The notes: generated by a model from the sequence alone, not told the origin. Positions 44,589 to 55,202 are shown, counted from the stretch's first letter. The stretch: 64,000 nucleotides of DNA from an uncultured Bacteroides sp. (GCF_958445495.1 NZ_CAUCSQ010000011.1:46497-110496); one strand, 5' to 3'. Numbers and translations: made by a program.

Positions 44589-47210
44589 ATGAAAGGAATG
44601 CCAAAGAATTTCATTAACTATTTTTCTGTAGTCGTAGTTTTAAGCTTATCTATCGCTTTATCAGCCCAGGAATTGTCCGTTGTGCGATTGACTAATGAGC
44701 AACTTGAACTTGGATGGAAAAAGGGCGTTGGTGGATATACATTAGAAACGTTGAAAGTGAAGGGAACGAACGGTTGGGAGATAATGGAAATAGCTAAGTA
44801 TCAGCATAATGTTTTATATGCTTCCTCAAAACCGAAAACGGCACCACAGGCATTATATGATAATACGGGAAAAGAGATTCTTTTCCCGGCTCCGCAATAT
44901 CGTTATATTATACCTTCATGGCAACAGAACACAAATGCTGTTGCCATGAATAAAGCAGGAGAGAATATGGTTTTTTATCCTTCGGCAGTGAAACGTGTTT
45001 CTGATACAGAAATTTGTTTCCGATACGAAAATGAGACGATGCGGATTACGGAAAAATGGTGTATGGATTCTCTTTATCAGAATGATATAAAAGTTGATTT
45101 TATATTGCATTCCAAGAAGACAGGTTATTATTCTTTGGCAACCCCTTCGCTGGTTTCAATAGATAAATATAATTTCCAATGGGCTACCGTTCCCGGAATA
45201 TTTCAGGGGAATGCTATAAATACAGACTTTGTACAAGCGTATGGCTATGGTCAGGGAATCCCCGACATACCGGTAGTGGCAAGAGAACGTACTGCTTCTA
45301 CATTATCCTCACTGATAACGGATAGAAAAGGTGTGACTATTGCTGTAACAGCGGAACCTGGTACTGGCAGAGATCCTTGGCCGAAGGATAAAAAGATGCA
45401 TGCGGAATGGCAACTCGGATTGTCGGTTATGAACCGGGAAGGGGAATTCTCGCCTACACTTTATCATCCTGTGTTGGGAGAGAAGAATTCATTGATGAAT
45501 GTAGGGGACAGTCTTTCTTTCTCTTTCCGTTATACTATTCAGAAAGCAGATTGGTATGCTGTATTGAAACATACGATTAATGATATTTATCGTTTCACTG
45601 ATTTTCTAAGGTTGAAACAGACAAAATATTCATTGACACAAAGACTTTATGATATGCACGCATATCTTACTAATGACAGCACTTCCAAATGGCATAACCT
45701 TGTATATAAGGGAGTAACAATTGGAGCACAAGACTATCTGGGTGGTGTGTATGATTCAGAAAAAGATGCCATGAAAAACTCCGATTATGGAGCTATGTGG
45801 ATGTTGGCAAAGTTGACGGATGATCCTCGCTTGACACAGAAAAGACTGCCGAATGCGTTGAACTTTAAATTGATGCAACAACATGCGGAGGAAGATTTCC
45901 TTTATGGTTCCTCTGCCGGACAGTATTATTTGTATAAAAGTAAACGGTTTACCGAAGAGTGGGGACCTTATACGGAACCCATTGCAACCACTTATTATAT
46001 GTTGATGGATATGGGTAATATTCTGCTTTTTGAACCGCAGCAGAAGGAATTAAAACAGCATGTCAAACTGGCTGCCGACCGTTTGTTGGAATGGATGAAG
46101 CCCAACGGACAATGGGAAGTAGCTTATGAGAATAAGACATTAAAGCCTACTTTTACTGATATTACAGATTTACGACCAACGTTTTATGGATTATTGATTG
46201 CTTACGAGATATTGAAAGATAAGAAATATCTGCAGGCAGCTATACAAGGAGCGGATTGGTATGTGGAGAACGCTGTAAAGAAAGGACATTTCCTAGGCGT
46301 TTGCGGTGATACCCGTTTTGTTCCGGATTTCGCCACAGCCCAAAGTGCACAAGCCTTATTGGAACTGTATAATGTGACGAAAAACGAAAAGTATAAGGAA
46401 GCTGCTATATCAACTGCTAAGATTTATACGGCATCGGTTTATACGCATCCTATACCGACGTCAGTAGTAAAACAAGTGAAAGGGATAGAACGAAAAGATT
46501 GGGAGATCAGTCAGGTGGGATTGAGTTTTGAGCATGGTGGAGTAGCTGGTTCTGCCAATCATCGTGGACCAATATTATTGGCTAGCCATGCCGGAATGTT
46601 CGTACGGATGTATAGGCTGACAAAAGATTCATTATTTTTGAATATGGCACGTGCGGCTGCCATAGGAAGAGATGCATTTGTGGATTTTAAAACGGGAGTC
46701 GCTTCCTATTATTGGGACTCGATGAATAATGGAGCCGGACCTTATCCACATCATGCTTGGTGGCAGGTGGGATGGATTACCGACTATTTATTGTCTGAAA
46801 TATCTCTCCGTTCAAATGGCGGGATAACTTATCCGGGTGGATTCATTACTCCTAAGGTGGGCCCCCATCTAACTTATGGTTTTACGTCTGGTATGGTATT
46901 TGGTACGAAAGCCGATTTGATAATGCGTCCGGGATTATTTAAACTGGATAATCCTTATATAGAATATATGGCTGCTTTGAACGAGAAGGAGAAAACAGTT
47001 TTCCTTATCTTGCTGAATAATGATGATGAAAAGCAGACTTCTCTGATTGAAATGGATACGAAATGTTTGTTCTCTGGAAAGAAAATCCGGGTGAAGAACG
47101 TTGCTAGCTTGAATAATCAAGGTCATTCTACACTTGTAGATGGAGTGGAGAATTGGAATGTAACGATTGATGCATATGGCTTGACGGTTTTAAAGATTAA
47201 ATATAAATAG
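44589..47210 (+). CDS. Large exported protein, probable alpha/alpha-barrel glycan-active enzyme (paralogue A)
   Basis: 873 residues with a signal peptide (about 1-26, ending LSAQ). The N-terminal third is beta-rich (LGWKKGVGGYTLETLKV, YRYIIPSWQQNTNAV) and resembles the beta-sandwich preceding alpha/alpha-barrel hydrolases and lyases. Residues about 340-760 are helical hairpins (YYMLMDMGNILLFEP, FYGLLIAYEILKDKKYLQAA, AQSAQALLELYNVTKNEKYKEAA) typical of an (alpha/alpha)6 barrel. The conserved block VGLSFEHGG...WWQVGWITDYLLSE holds acidic and histidine residues (PYPHHAWWQ) that could be catalytic. I cannot assign a known CAZy family. It shares its C-terminal two thirds with the next gene. Confidence 0.65.
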   Translation: MKGMPKNFINYFSVVVVLSLSIALSAQELSVVRLTNEQLELGWKKGVGGYTLETLKVKGTNGWEIMEIAKYQHNVLYASSKPKTAPQALYDNTGKEILFPAPQYRYIIPSWQQNTNAVAMNKAGENMVFYPSAVKRVSDTEICFRYENETMRITEKWCMDSLYQNDIKVDFILHSKKTGYYSLATPSLVSIDKYNFQWATVPGIFQGNAINTDFVQAYGYGQGIPDIPVVARERTASTLSSLITDRKGVTIAVTAEPGTGRDPWPKDKKMHAEWQLGLSVMNREGEFSPTLYHPVLGEKNSLMNVGDSLSFSFRYTIQKADWYAVLKHTINDIYRFTDFLRLKQTKYSLTQRLYDMHAYLTNDSTSKWHNLVYKGVTIGAQDYLGGVYDSEKDAMKNSDYGAMWMLAKLTDDPRLTQKRLPNALNFKLMQQHAEEDFLYGSSAGQYYLYKSKRFTEEWGPYTEPIATTYYMLMDMGNILLFEPQQKELKQHVKLAADRLLEWMKPNGQWEVAYENKTLKPTFTDITDLRPTFYGLLIAYEILKDKKYLQAAIQGADWYVENAVKKGHFLGVCGDTRFVPDFATAQSAQALLELYNVTKNEKYKEAAISTAKIYTASVYTHPIPTSVVKQVKGIERKDWEISQVGLSFEHGGVAGSANHRGPILLASHAGMFVRMYRLTKDSLFLNMARAAAIGRDAFVDFKTGVASYYWDSMNNGAGPYPHHAWWQVGWITDYLLSEISLRSNGGITYPGGFITPKVGPHLTYGFTSGMVFGTKADLIMRPGLFKLDNPYIEYMAALNEKEKTVFLILLNNDDEKQTSLIEMDTKCLFSGKKIRVKNVASLNNQGHSTLVDGVENWNVTIDAYGLTVLKIKYK

Positions 47211-47213
47211 GAT

Positions 47214-50200
47214 ATGAGCATAAATCACTGGATAGTAAAGAATCTTGTTTGCACCCTTTTTTTGGTGGTTGGAGGATTGAATATATATGCGCAAAAAGAT
47301 AAATATTTGATTGAAGCTGAGGCTTTTCAGTTCAAAGGAAAATGGTCAACAGATAGATCGGCAGATTGCATGGGGAGTGCAATGCTCCGTTTGAACGGTG
47401 GCGGAAGTCTTGATGAACAGTTTGATGCGCTTACGGTCGTCAATATAATGGAAGAAGGAGACTATAATGTATGGGTGAGGTCAGCGGATTATGATAAACT
47501 GCCGGGGACACGCTTATTCCGTTTAAGTGTGGATGAGAAACCAATGAAAGAATCTGGAAAACATGGAAAAGTCGGATTCTATTGGGAAAATGCAGGCTGT
47601 GTGCAGTTGGCAAAAAAACAGGTATTATTGCGATTGCATGATACGAAGAGGAATTTCGGCCGATGTGACGCAATCCTATTAGTAAAAGATCACTCTATCA
47701 ACCCCAATGAGATGGATAGAAAAGAAGTGGGCAAATGGAGAAAAAATCCCGTTAAAATAGAGACGAAAGGTTCGGGTTTTGATAATGTGTCTACTCCGCT
47801 TTTATTATCGCCCGATGCAGAGGTGGTGGCTAATATAGAGAATCCGAATATTCGGGTGAGTTTTGTAAAAGCTGGAGCAAACAACCAGGCGATTGCCTGC
47901 CGGACAGAAATTAAGGTGAAAGGAATCTGGCGCCGTTTCTTGTCTACTATGGAAGACCATAAGGTATTTCTTATTACTGCGGAGCAAAGTCCGGTAGATA
48001 ATGATAAATTCTTTCCTTCCTGGAAGAATGCGGTGTCAAAAAGTTCATTTACTGTTGGTGGAAAAGAATACACGGTACAGTCTGACGAGGATTATTTGAA
48101 TCCTTATGTTGCGGGAGTGCTCAGTGAAGCTATTCCGGTGAAAGCTGTGAACAAGGACAATAAGAGTATTGAAGTACAATATATTACGAAGAATGGATCT
48201 TCTATCACTGGTTATTGGACGCTGCCTGCCAAAGGCAATCATGTTGAGGTGAGATTATCTTGTCGTCCGGCTACTGATGGAATGTATAGTATGGGGCTTT
48301 CAGCTTTTCAGCCTGTGCCCCAACCGAATATGAGTAATATACTTCTTTCGCCGATGTTTCAGTATAAACGAGTTTCTTCACATCCGGTGATGATGCTTTC
48401 TTCAATGATGCAACAGCCGTTAGCTATTGCAGAATCTGCTACTCCTTTGGGTGGAGTAATATCATCGTTTATATGTGGGGATGATAGTACTTTCCCGCAA
48501 GAATGGGGAAGTGTAGATTTTTCTCCGATGGGATTTTCCGTCAAGAATGAGCAGAATGTGGTTCAGCCGGTAGCTTTTGCTCCTGTTATGGGGATGAAGG
48601 ATTCTCATGTGAAGGCAGGACAGGTGATTGAACGTAAGTTTGTGGTAGGCATACTTCCGGCAGGTTGGAATGAGGTGATAGAATATATTTCGGATCAAGT
48701 ATATAAGGTAAAAGATTACAGGAAGCAAAAAGAGGTATCACTGACTGAGGCAATGTTTAATATTCTGGATTTGATGCGTAATGAAGAGTATGGCGGATGG
48801 GATGCCCATCTTAAAGGATTCTATGATATTGAAGGGGATCCGGAAACGGCTCCGACGGTAGTACATGCTGCTCCTTTGGCAATTATCGCAGCGTCTGTCC
48901 TCTCGGAAGACGAGGAGTTTTATCTGTCACGCTCTTTACCAACAATAGAATATACATTGTCTCGGAGTGGATACAGATGGGCTACAGACCTGGTTCCAAG
49001 CGGATACAACAAGACGCTTGAGACGCTTCGGCTCAATCCTTTTAATTCCCAGTTCAATACTTCTTATTATGAAGGTTTACATCGTCTGTTAGGAGGGTTG
49101 AATCCGTGGCTGGTTTCTATTGCTTTGCCGGGGGATACATTGAGAAAAACAAAGGGATATTCTACACAAGTTCTCTCTTGGGTGCAGGCTATCTCCGCTT
49201 ATAATTTGACAGGAGACGAGAAATGGAAACGGTTTGCTACTTCTACAGCCGACCGGTATATAGATTTGCAGATATATAAGAACTCATCCCAACCGGTGGG
49301 ATTGATGTCTTTTTATAATACGAATGTGTATGCTCCGTGGTGGGACTTGATTGACTTGTATGAGTTGACAAAAGAAGAGAAATATTTGAAAGCGGCTCAA
49401 TATGGAGCTTCTAATACCATCGCGGGAATCAGATCTTTCCCTACCGTTACAGAGGATTTACAAACGATTCATCCGGGAAACCGTTTTGATGGGAATACAA
49501 ACCTGTGGTGGAAAGGAAAAGAGAAATATCGTCTGGGATTCCCCCGCGTGGCGAACGATGCGCAAGAGAAGCAAGTGCCGGAATGGCTTGTTTCACCGGT
49601 CGGACTAGGTTTTGAACAGCCTTCCACTTATTTCCTGCGGACAAAGGGAAAGCAAGTGCGTCCGGTCTTTATGAGCAACTGGGCTCCTCATCTGCTTCGT
49701 CTCTATCAATATACTCGTAAGCCTATTTACGAGACTTATGCCCGGAATGGAGTGATTGGGCGGTTTACAAATTATCCGGGATATTATGCTACAGGATATA
49801 CAGATATTACTCTGTCACCAGACTTTCCTTATAAGGGTCCGGATGTAAGCTCTATCTATTATCACCATATTCCGCCCCATTTGGCATTTACGTGGGATTA
49901 CCTGGTGTCTGAAGCTATAGAACGTTCTAATGGGAATATTAACTTTCCATTCTGCAAGCAGGAAGGCTTTGTATGGTTTACGAACCGTATCTACGGGAAT
50001 GAGAAGGGGAAAATATTTGGAGACAGCAAGGCAAAGCTTTGGATAAAGAAAGGGTTGATTCAGATAGATAATCCGACAGTAAACTATCTGACTGCGGTTT
50101 CCGATAAGTATTTTTGGGTGATTTTATCCGGTGAATCTAAACAAGAAGAATCACTTACTATTCGCTTGGACAAGGTTGCCGAATTGGTTGGTCAAGGTGA

Positions 50201-50642
50201 TATTGTACAATATACGGAGAAAGGGAAGACAGCAAAAGTAAACCGGGTTGGAAATGCGATTAAGGTATCTGTTCCGGGGAAAGGTTTCAGGACTTTGGCG
50301 TTTCCTTTAGCTGAAACTCGCAAGGAGAATCGTTACCCTGTATTGAAAAATGGAATAAAAGTGGTTGATATGGGAGAACCTTTCGGTAAGGTGTTCTTAT
50401 TCCGTATCCGTTCTCCATTCGGATGGGATTCAGTATATGGGTTTGCTGAAACTGCGCCGGCTAAGGAAAAAGAAATGTCGGTATCGGTGGTGTGTAATGG
50501 ACAATCTTGTACTGTTTCTTCTTATCCCTTTGAATGGAGTTTCTATAAATTGGGAATGGACGAAAAAGCCATTGTCAAAGTAACGGTGAGTTCGAAAGGA
50601 CAGGTAGATAAAACGGAGGAAATCATACTTAATTCAAAATGA
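47214..50642 (+). CDS. Large exported protein, probable alpha/alpha-barrel glycan-active enzyme with N-terminal CBM-like domain (paralogue B)
   Basis: 1142 residues; the signal peptide ends near NIYAQ. Residues about 28-165 form a jelly-roll resembling carbohydrate-binding modules (YLIEAEAFQFKGKW, DYNVWVRSADYDKLPG, FRLSVDEKPM). After a beta-rich part come helical hairpins (AISAYNLTGDEKWKRFATSTADRY, LIDLYELTKEEKYLKAAQYG) and a block parallel to paralogue A: SPVGLGFEQPS, SNWAPHLLRLYQYTRKPIYETYARNG, IYYHHIPPHLAFTWDYLVSEAIERSNGNI. A C-terminal beta domain follows (EKEMSVSVVCNGQSC). Function unknown, probably glycan cleavage. Its stop overlaps the next start as ATGA. Confidence 0.63.
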   Translation: MSINHWIVKNLVCTLFLVVGGLNIYAQKDKYLIEAEAFQFKGKWSTDRSADCMGSAMLRLNGGGSLDEQFDALTVVNIMEEGDYNVWVRSADYDKLPGTRLFRLSVDEKPMKESGKHGKVGFYWENAGCVQLAKKQVLLRLHDTKRNFGRCDAILLVKDHSINPNEMDRKEVGKWRKNPVKIETKGSGFDNVSTPLLLSPDAEVVANIENPNIRVSFVKAGANNQAIACRTEIKVKGIWRRFLSTMEDHKVFLITAEQSPVDNDKFFPSWKNAVSKSSFTVGGKEYTVQSDEDYLNPYVAGVLSEAIPVKAVNKDNKSIEVQYITKNGSSITGYWTLPAKGNHVEVRLSCRPATDGMYSMGLSAFQPVPQPNMSNILLSPMFQYKRVSSHPVMMLSSMMQQPLAIAESATPLGGVISSFICGDDSTFPQEWGSVDFSPMGFSVKNEQNVVQPVAFAPVMGMKDSHVKAGQVIERKFVVGILPAGWNEVIEYISDQVYKVKDYRKQKEVSLTEAMFNILDLMRNEEYGGWDAHLKGFYDIEGDPETAPTVVHAAPLAIIAASVLSEDEEFYLSRSLPTIEYTLSRSGYRWATDLVPSGYNKTLETLRLNPFNSQFNTSYYEGLHRLLGGLNPWLVSIALPGDTLRKTKGYSTQVLSWVQAISAYNLTGDEKWKRFATSTADRYIDLQIYKNSSQPVGLMSFYNTNVYAPWWDLIDLYELTKEEKYLKAAQYGASNTIAGIRSFPTVTEDLQTIHPGNRFDGNTNLWWKGKEKYRLGFPRVANDAQEKQVPEWLVSPVGLGFEQPSTYFLRTKGKQVRPVFMSNWAPHLLRLYQYTRKPIYETYARNGVIGRFTNYPGYYATGYTDITLSPDFPYKGPDVSSIYYHHIPPHLAFTWDYLVSEAIERSNGNINFPFCKQEGFVWFTNRIYGNEKGKIFGDSKAKLWIKKGLIQIDNPTVNYLTAVSDKYFWVILSGESKQEESLTIRLDKVAELVGQGDIVQYTEKGKTAKVNRVGNAIKVSVPGKGFRTLAFPLAETRKENRYPVLKNGIKVVDMGEPFGKVFLFRIRSPFGWDSVYGFAETAPAKEKEMSVSVVCNGQSCTVSSYPFEWSFYKLGMDEKAIVKVTVSSKGQVDKTEEIILNSK

Positions 50643-52690
50643 AAATGATACAGATACGACAATTAGGGACTATTATTGCAGGAATGGTATTAATGACGGT
50701 ATTTCCCTGCGTTTATGGACAAAGTCGCGCTGATTTGGATAAGATTGCTGCTTCGCAGGCAGGGGCCTCTCCTTTGGTGTATACAACGGCAGATAAGGAA
50801 ATTCCATTGATACAACTCGGAAATTATTATGATGAGAAAGAATGTACGGTAAGAAAGGGGCTTCCTAACTTTTACTCAAAAATAAAGAAAGAGCAGGAAA
50901 TTACGGTTGCTTTTATTGGTGGTAGCATAACGCAAGGAGATTATTGCTATCGTTTGCAAACTACCCGATACATGGAAAATACTTTTTCTAATACCTGTTT
51001 TAAATGGATTAATGCCGGAGTGTCTGGTACGGGTACGGATTTGGGTGCTTTCCGGATTCGGGAACAAGTATTACAGTACAAACCGGATCTTATTTTTATT
51101 GAATTTGCCGTAAATGGTGGTTATCCTGACGGAATGGAGGGAATGATCCGAAAGATTATAAAAGAGAATCCTCATACGGATATTTGTTTGATTTATACGA
51201 TTTATACGAATCAGACTACTGTCTATCAGAAAGGGGATGTTCCACAAGTGATTAAAAGATTGGAAGATATTGCAACGTATTACCAACTCCCTTCTATTCA
51301 TTTAGGCATGGAGGCGGCAGCACTTGAAAAGGCTGGTAAGCTACTTTGGAAAGGGACCAAAGAAGTTGCCGTTGGGAAAATTTTATTCTCTAATGACGGG
51401 GTACACCCTATCACTGATGGAGGGAACTTATATGCTTCCGCGATTGCACGAGGACTGGAGAAAATACGAAAAGAAAATAGTGCTTCGCAGGTACATATGC
51501 TTCCTGAACCGCTTTTCGGTTCGGAGTGGGAAGAAGCCGAAATGTATATCCCTTCACAGATTGCTTCTTTTGATAATTCATGGAAAGAGATTAATACATC
51601 AGTGACCCCTTCTTTAAAGAAGTTTTCTGGCTGGTTCGATACAGTGATGACTAGTAGTAAGGAAGGGTCATCATTTTCTTTTGGCTTTGAAGGAGATATG
51701 ATAGGCTTATTTGATATTGGCGGTCCAGAAGTAGGGCAAGTGGAAGTTCTGATTGATGGAAAATTTGTTCGATTGAAAGAGATTAGTACTAAAGGTTTTC
51801 ATCTATATGAGGCGAATGATCGTATCGGGAATTATACTTTGAATCGTTTTAATTCTTGGTGTAACAATCGTTATCGGGGGCAGTATGATGTGATAAAGTT
51901 GAAAAAAGGTATTCATCAAGTAACTATTCGAGTCTCTTCTGAGAAAGCTGACAAGAAAAAAATACTCGGTAATAAACAATGGGAGGATATAACAGCACAT
52001 CCTGAAAAGTATGATCAGTCTACAATTTATTTGGGAAGGATACTCTTACGTGGAAAACCGATTCCATGCGAACGCATAAAGGGAGTGCCTAAACTGCCAC
52101 AACAACTGAAGTGGGAACAGAAAATGAAGCGTTATGAAAAGGCGGATTCCATCAATCCTCCGGCAAAAGATTTGATTCTTTTTGTGGGTAGTTCGACGAT
52201 GGAGAATTGGAAAACTTTGGCAGATGATTTTCCCGGGAAGCCGGTTCTTAACCGGGGAGTTTCCGGCACGAAAACAATAGATTTGATTAATTACAAAGAC
52301 CGCTTGATAAGCCCTTATCATCCTAAACAGATTTTTGTTTACGAAGGAGATAATGATATTGGTTACCAATGGACTCCGGATGAAATATTGGAGCAGATTA
52401 AGAGATTGTTCTTTATTCTCCGGAAAGAAAAACCGGAAGCGGAAATTATCTTTATTTCTATCAAACCGTCTGTGCGGAGATTGAAGGACAAAGAGAGGAT
52501 CGAGCAGACAAATGCGTTGATAAAAGAGTTTGTAGAGCAACAAATGAATACTGCTTACGCAGATGTATATAATCCGATGTTTACACCAAAAGGGGAATTA
52601 TTTCCGGAACATTATCGGGAGGATGGGTTACATCTGACGGCTGAAGGTTATGCAGTGTGGAAAGAGGTTATCTCCAAGTATATTAAATAA
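50639..52690 (+). CDS. Exported protein with two SGNH-hydrolase domains
   Basis: 683 residues; signal peptide ends near VYGQ. The first SGNH domain (about 85-285) has block I FIGGSITQGDY with Ser96, block III FAVNGGYP and block V DGVHPI. A beta-sandwich linker (about 300-470; FGFEGDMIGLFDIGGPEVGQ) follows. The second SGNH domain (about 505-683) has FVGSSTMENW with Ser518, the block III YEGDNDI and block V DGLHLTAEGY. Both have Ser, Asp and His, so two esterase active sites are expected, perhaps for acetyl or other acyl groups on the same glycan. It overlaps the upstream gene by 4 bases, so translation is coupled. Confidence 0.85.
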   Translation: MKMIQIRQLGTIIAGMVLMTVFPCVYGQSRADLDKIAASQAGASPLVYTTADKEIPLIQLGNYYDEKECTVRKGLPNFYSKIKKEQEITVAFIGGSITQGDYCYRLQTTRYMENTFSNTCFKWINAGVSGTGTDLGAFRIREQVLQYKPDLIFIEFAVNGGYPDGMEGMIRKIIKENPHTDICLIYTIYTNQTTVYQKGDVPQVIKRLEDIATYYQLPSIHLGMEAAALEKAGKLLWKGTKEVAVGKILFSNDGVHPITDGGNLYASAIARGLEKIRKENSASQVHMLPEPLFGSEWEEAEMYIPSQIASFDNSWKEINTSVTPSLKKFSGWFDTVMTSSKEGSSFSFGFEGDMIGLFDIGGPEVGQVEVLIDGKFVRLKEISTKGFHLYEANDRIGNYTLNRFNSWCNNRYRGQYDVIKLKKGIHQVTIRVSSEKADKKKILGNKQWEDITAHPEKYDQSTIYLGRILLRGKPIPCERIKGVPKLPQQLKWEQKMKRYEKADSINPPAKDLILFVGSSTMENWKTLADDFPGKPVLNRGVSGTKTIDLINYKDRLISPYHPKQIFVYEGDNDIGYQWTPDEILEQIKRLFFILRKEKPEAEIIFISIKPSVRRLKDKERIEQTNALIKEFVEQQMNTAYADVYNPMFTPKGELFPEHYREDGLHLTAEGYAVWKEVISKYIK

Positions 52691-52706
52691 CAAATAGTAG
52701 AATAGA

Positions 52707-55202
52707 ATGATGAAGCATTTAATGATCGCTGGGATTTTGAGTTGTTTTTCTATGGGCGGCTTTGCTCAGATATATAAAGATAAAACAGCTCCTGTGGAGG
52801 ACAGGACGAATGATTTGCTCCACCGCATGACATTGGAAGAAAAATTAGATTATATAGGAGGATATAAAGGCTTTTATATAAGGGGAATCGAACGTTTGGG
52901 CGTGCCCGAGATAAAGTTGACGGATGGTCCTGTCGGTACGCATAAAGATGGAAAATCGACAGCTTATCCGGCAGGGGTACTGACTGCTTCGACCTGGAAC
53001 AGAGAGCTGGTGTATGAATTGGGAAAGCAATTGGGGAGAGATTCTAAAGCACGTGGTGTACATATATTATTGGGACCGGGTGTGAATATCGTTCGTTCTC
53101 CTTTGTGCGGAAGAAATTTTGAGTATTTCACGGAAGATCCATATTTGAACTCTCAGGTAGCTATAGGTTACGTAAAAGGATTGCAGGATCAGAAAGTGGT
53201 GGCTACTCTGAAACATTATGCTGCGAACAATCAGGAGTGGGACAGGAACAATGTAAGCAGTGATATTGATGAGCGTGTGTTGCATGAAATATATCTGCCT
53301 GTCTATAGAGCCGCCATTCAGGAAGCTGGTGCTGGTGCCGTTATGGATAGCTATAATCCGGTGAATGGAGTACATGCCACGCAGAATGATTATTTGAATA
53401 ATCAGGTGTTGAGAAAACAATGGGGATTTGATGGAATTGTTATGAGTGACTGGTCGGCTACTTATGACGCTGTGGAGGCTGCTAATGGTGGTTTGGATTT
53501 GGAAATGCCGCGTGCCAAATGGATGAATAAGGAGAATCTGATGCCTGCGATAAAAGCTGGAAAAGTGAAGGAAGCGACTATTGACGAGAAAGTGAAGAGA
53601 ATTCTGAGGATAATGTTTCGGTTCGGTTTTTTTGATAATGAACAGTTGGATAGCTCTATTCCATACAATAATCCGGAAGCGGCAAAAGTGGCATTGGAGT
53701 TGGCTAGAGAAGGTATTGTATTATTGAAGAATGAGAATGATCTACTTCCATTGAATCCTTCAAAAGTGAAGTCAGTTGCTGTGATTGGTCCTAATGCAAA
53801 CTCTTATATATCGGGAGGTGGAAGTTCTTATACATTTCCGTTTCATTCTGTTTCAGTATTGGATGGGTTAAAGAATGTCGGACAGGATCTTCAGATTTCG
53901 TATGCACCCGGAGTACCTACCTTGACAGAAACAGTTGTTAATGCAATTTTTTACACAGAAGCGGGGAGTCGGATTAAAGGACTTAAAGCTGAATACTTTG
54001 ATAATATTCGTTTAAAGGGAGCGCCGGCAAGAACTGTGATAGATACGATTGTTAATATAGGTAACGGCTGGCATATTGCTGCCGAAAACAAAGGTATTCC
54101 GTATGACCACTGTTCCATGCGATGGAGTGGAGTCGTACGTCCGGAGAAGACTGCTAATTACCGGTTCATAGTCAGAGGATTCGATGGGTTCCGCTTGAAG
54201 ATTGGTACGGAAATGCTGATTAATGAGTGGAGAGACCAAGGAATAACGACTCGTGAGACTGTATTGGCGTTGGAGGCCGGGAAGGAATATCCTGTTGTCC
54301 TTGAATATTTTGCTAATGTGCATCCTGTTGATATCTCTTTTGGATGGAGAGAAGATAGATTGCTTTTTGATGAGGCTGTAGAGATTGCCAGGAAATCTGA
54401 TGTGGCTATTGTGAACATTGGATTTAATGAAAGTAGTGAACGTGAAAGTAATGATCGTCCTTTCGAGTTGCCCGAATATCAGGATAGTTTAGTACAGTGT
54501 ATTACGGCTGCCAATCCCAATACGGTTGTGTTGCTGAATGCGGGTGGAAATGTGGATATGTCAAAATGGATAGATAAAGTTCCTTCTTTGTTACATTTGT
54601 GGTATGCCGGTCAGGAGGGTGGAACGGCTGTTGCTGAAATTCTGTTTGGGAAGGTAAACCCCAGTGGGAAACTACCTATCTCTTTTGAAAAGAAATGGGA
54701 AGATAATCCGGCCTATCCATATTATTACGATGTGGATGGTGATAAGCGGGTAGAATATAAAGAGGGACTTTTTATGGGGTATAGGCATTATGATGTCAGT
54801 GAAACGAAACCTCAATTTGCATTCGGCTATGGAATGTCTTATACCACGTTTAAATACTCTGACTTACGTATAGATAGGGAAAAAGGCAGAGACTTGGTGG
54901 TTAAGATCCGGTTTACTGTAAAAAATACAGGGAAGCATGACGGAGCAGAAACAGCACAGATATATATTCGACCTATAAACCCGAAGGTTGAAAGACCTTA
55001 TAAGGAGCTTAAAGGGTTTGCCAAGCATTTTATTAGGAAAAATACCGTACAAGAAATAGAAATAACGTTGGATAAGGATGCTTTTTCTTATTATAAGACG
55101 GAATTGAAAGATTTTGATTATGATGCGGGAAGTTACGAAGTGCTTGTAGGAAGTGCGTCTGACGACATCCGGTTGCGTAAGGTGATACAGATAGAAAAGT
55201 AG
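52707..55202 (+). CDS. Glycoside hydrolase family 3 with PA14 insert
   Basis: 831 residues with a signal peptide (MKHLMIAGILSCFSMGGFAQ; an ATG precedes it). The GH3 N-terminal barrel shows LTDGPVG, GPGVNIVRSPLCGRNFEYFTEDP, KHYAANNQE and the nucleophile Asp248 in VMSDWSATYD. The second domain (about 335-) contains IVLLKNENDLLPL; a PA14 carbohydrate-binding domain is inserted at about 420-560 (LKAEYFDNIRLKG, FDGFRLKIGTEMLIN). The likely acid/base is Glu580 in ERESNDR, and a fibronectin-like domain ends the protein (AETAQIYIRPINP). It would release a terminal beta-linked sugar in the periplasm. The exact sugar is unclear. Confidence 0.93.
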   Translation: MMKHLMIAGILSCFSMGGFAQIYKDKTAPVEDRTNDLLHRMTLEEKLDYIGGYKGFYIRGIERLGVPEIKLTDGPVGTHKDGKSTAYPAGVLTASTWNRELVYELGKQLGRDSKARGVHILLGPGVNIVRSPLCGRNFEYFTEDPYLNSQVAIGYVKGLQDQKVVATLKHYAANNQEWDRNNVSSDIDERVLHEIYLPVYRAAIQEAGAGAVMDSYNPVNGVHATQNDYLNNQVLRKQWGFDGIVMSDWSATYDAVEAANGGLDLEMPRAKWMNKENLMPAIKAGKVKEATIDEKVKRILRIMFRFGFFDNEQLDSSIPYNNPEAAKVALELAREGIVLLKNENDLLPLNPSKVKSVAVIGPNANSYISGGGSSYTFPFHSVSVLDGLKNVGQDLQISYAPGVPTLTETVVNAIFYTEAGSRIKGLKAEYFDNIRLKGAPARTVIDTIVNIGNGWHIAAENKGIPYDHCSMRWSGVVRPEKTANYRFIVRGFDGFRLKIGTEMLINEWRDQGITTRETVLALEAGKEYPVVLEYFANVHPVDISFGWREDRLLFDEAVEIARKSDVAIVNIGFNESSERESNDRPFELPEYQDSLVQCITAANPNTVVLLNAGGNVDMSKWIDKVPSLLHLWYAGQEGGTAVAEILFGKVNPSGKLPISFEKKWEDNPAYPYYYDVDGDKRVEYKEGLFMGYRHYDVSETKPQFAFGYGMSYTTFKYSDLRIDREKGRDLVVKIRFTVKNTGKHDGAETAQIYIRPINPKVERPYKELKGFAKHFIRKNTVQEIEITLDKDAFSYYKTELKDFDYDAGSYEVLVGSASDDIRLRKVIQIEK

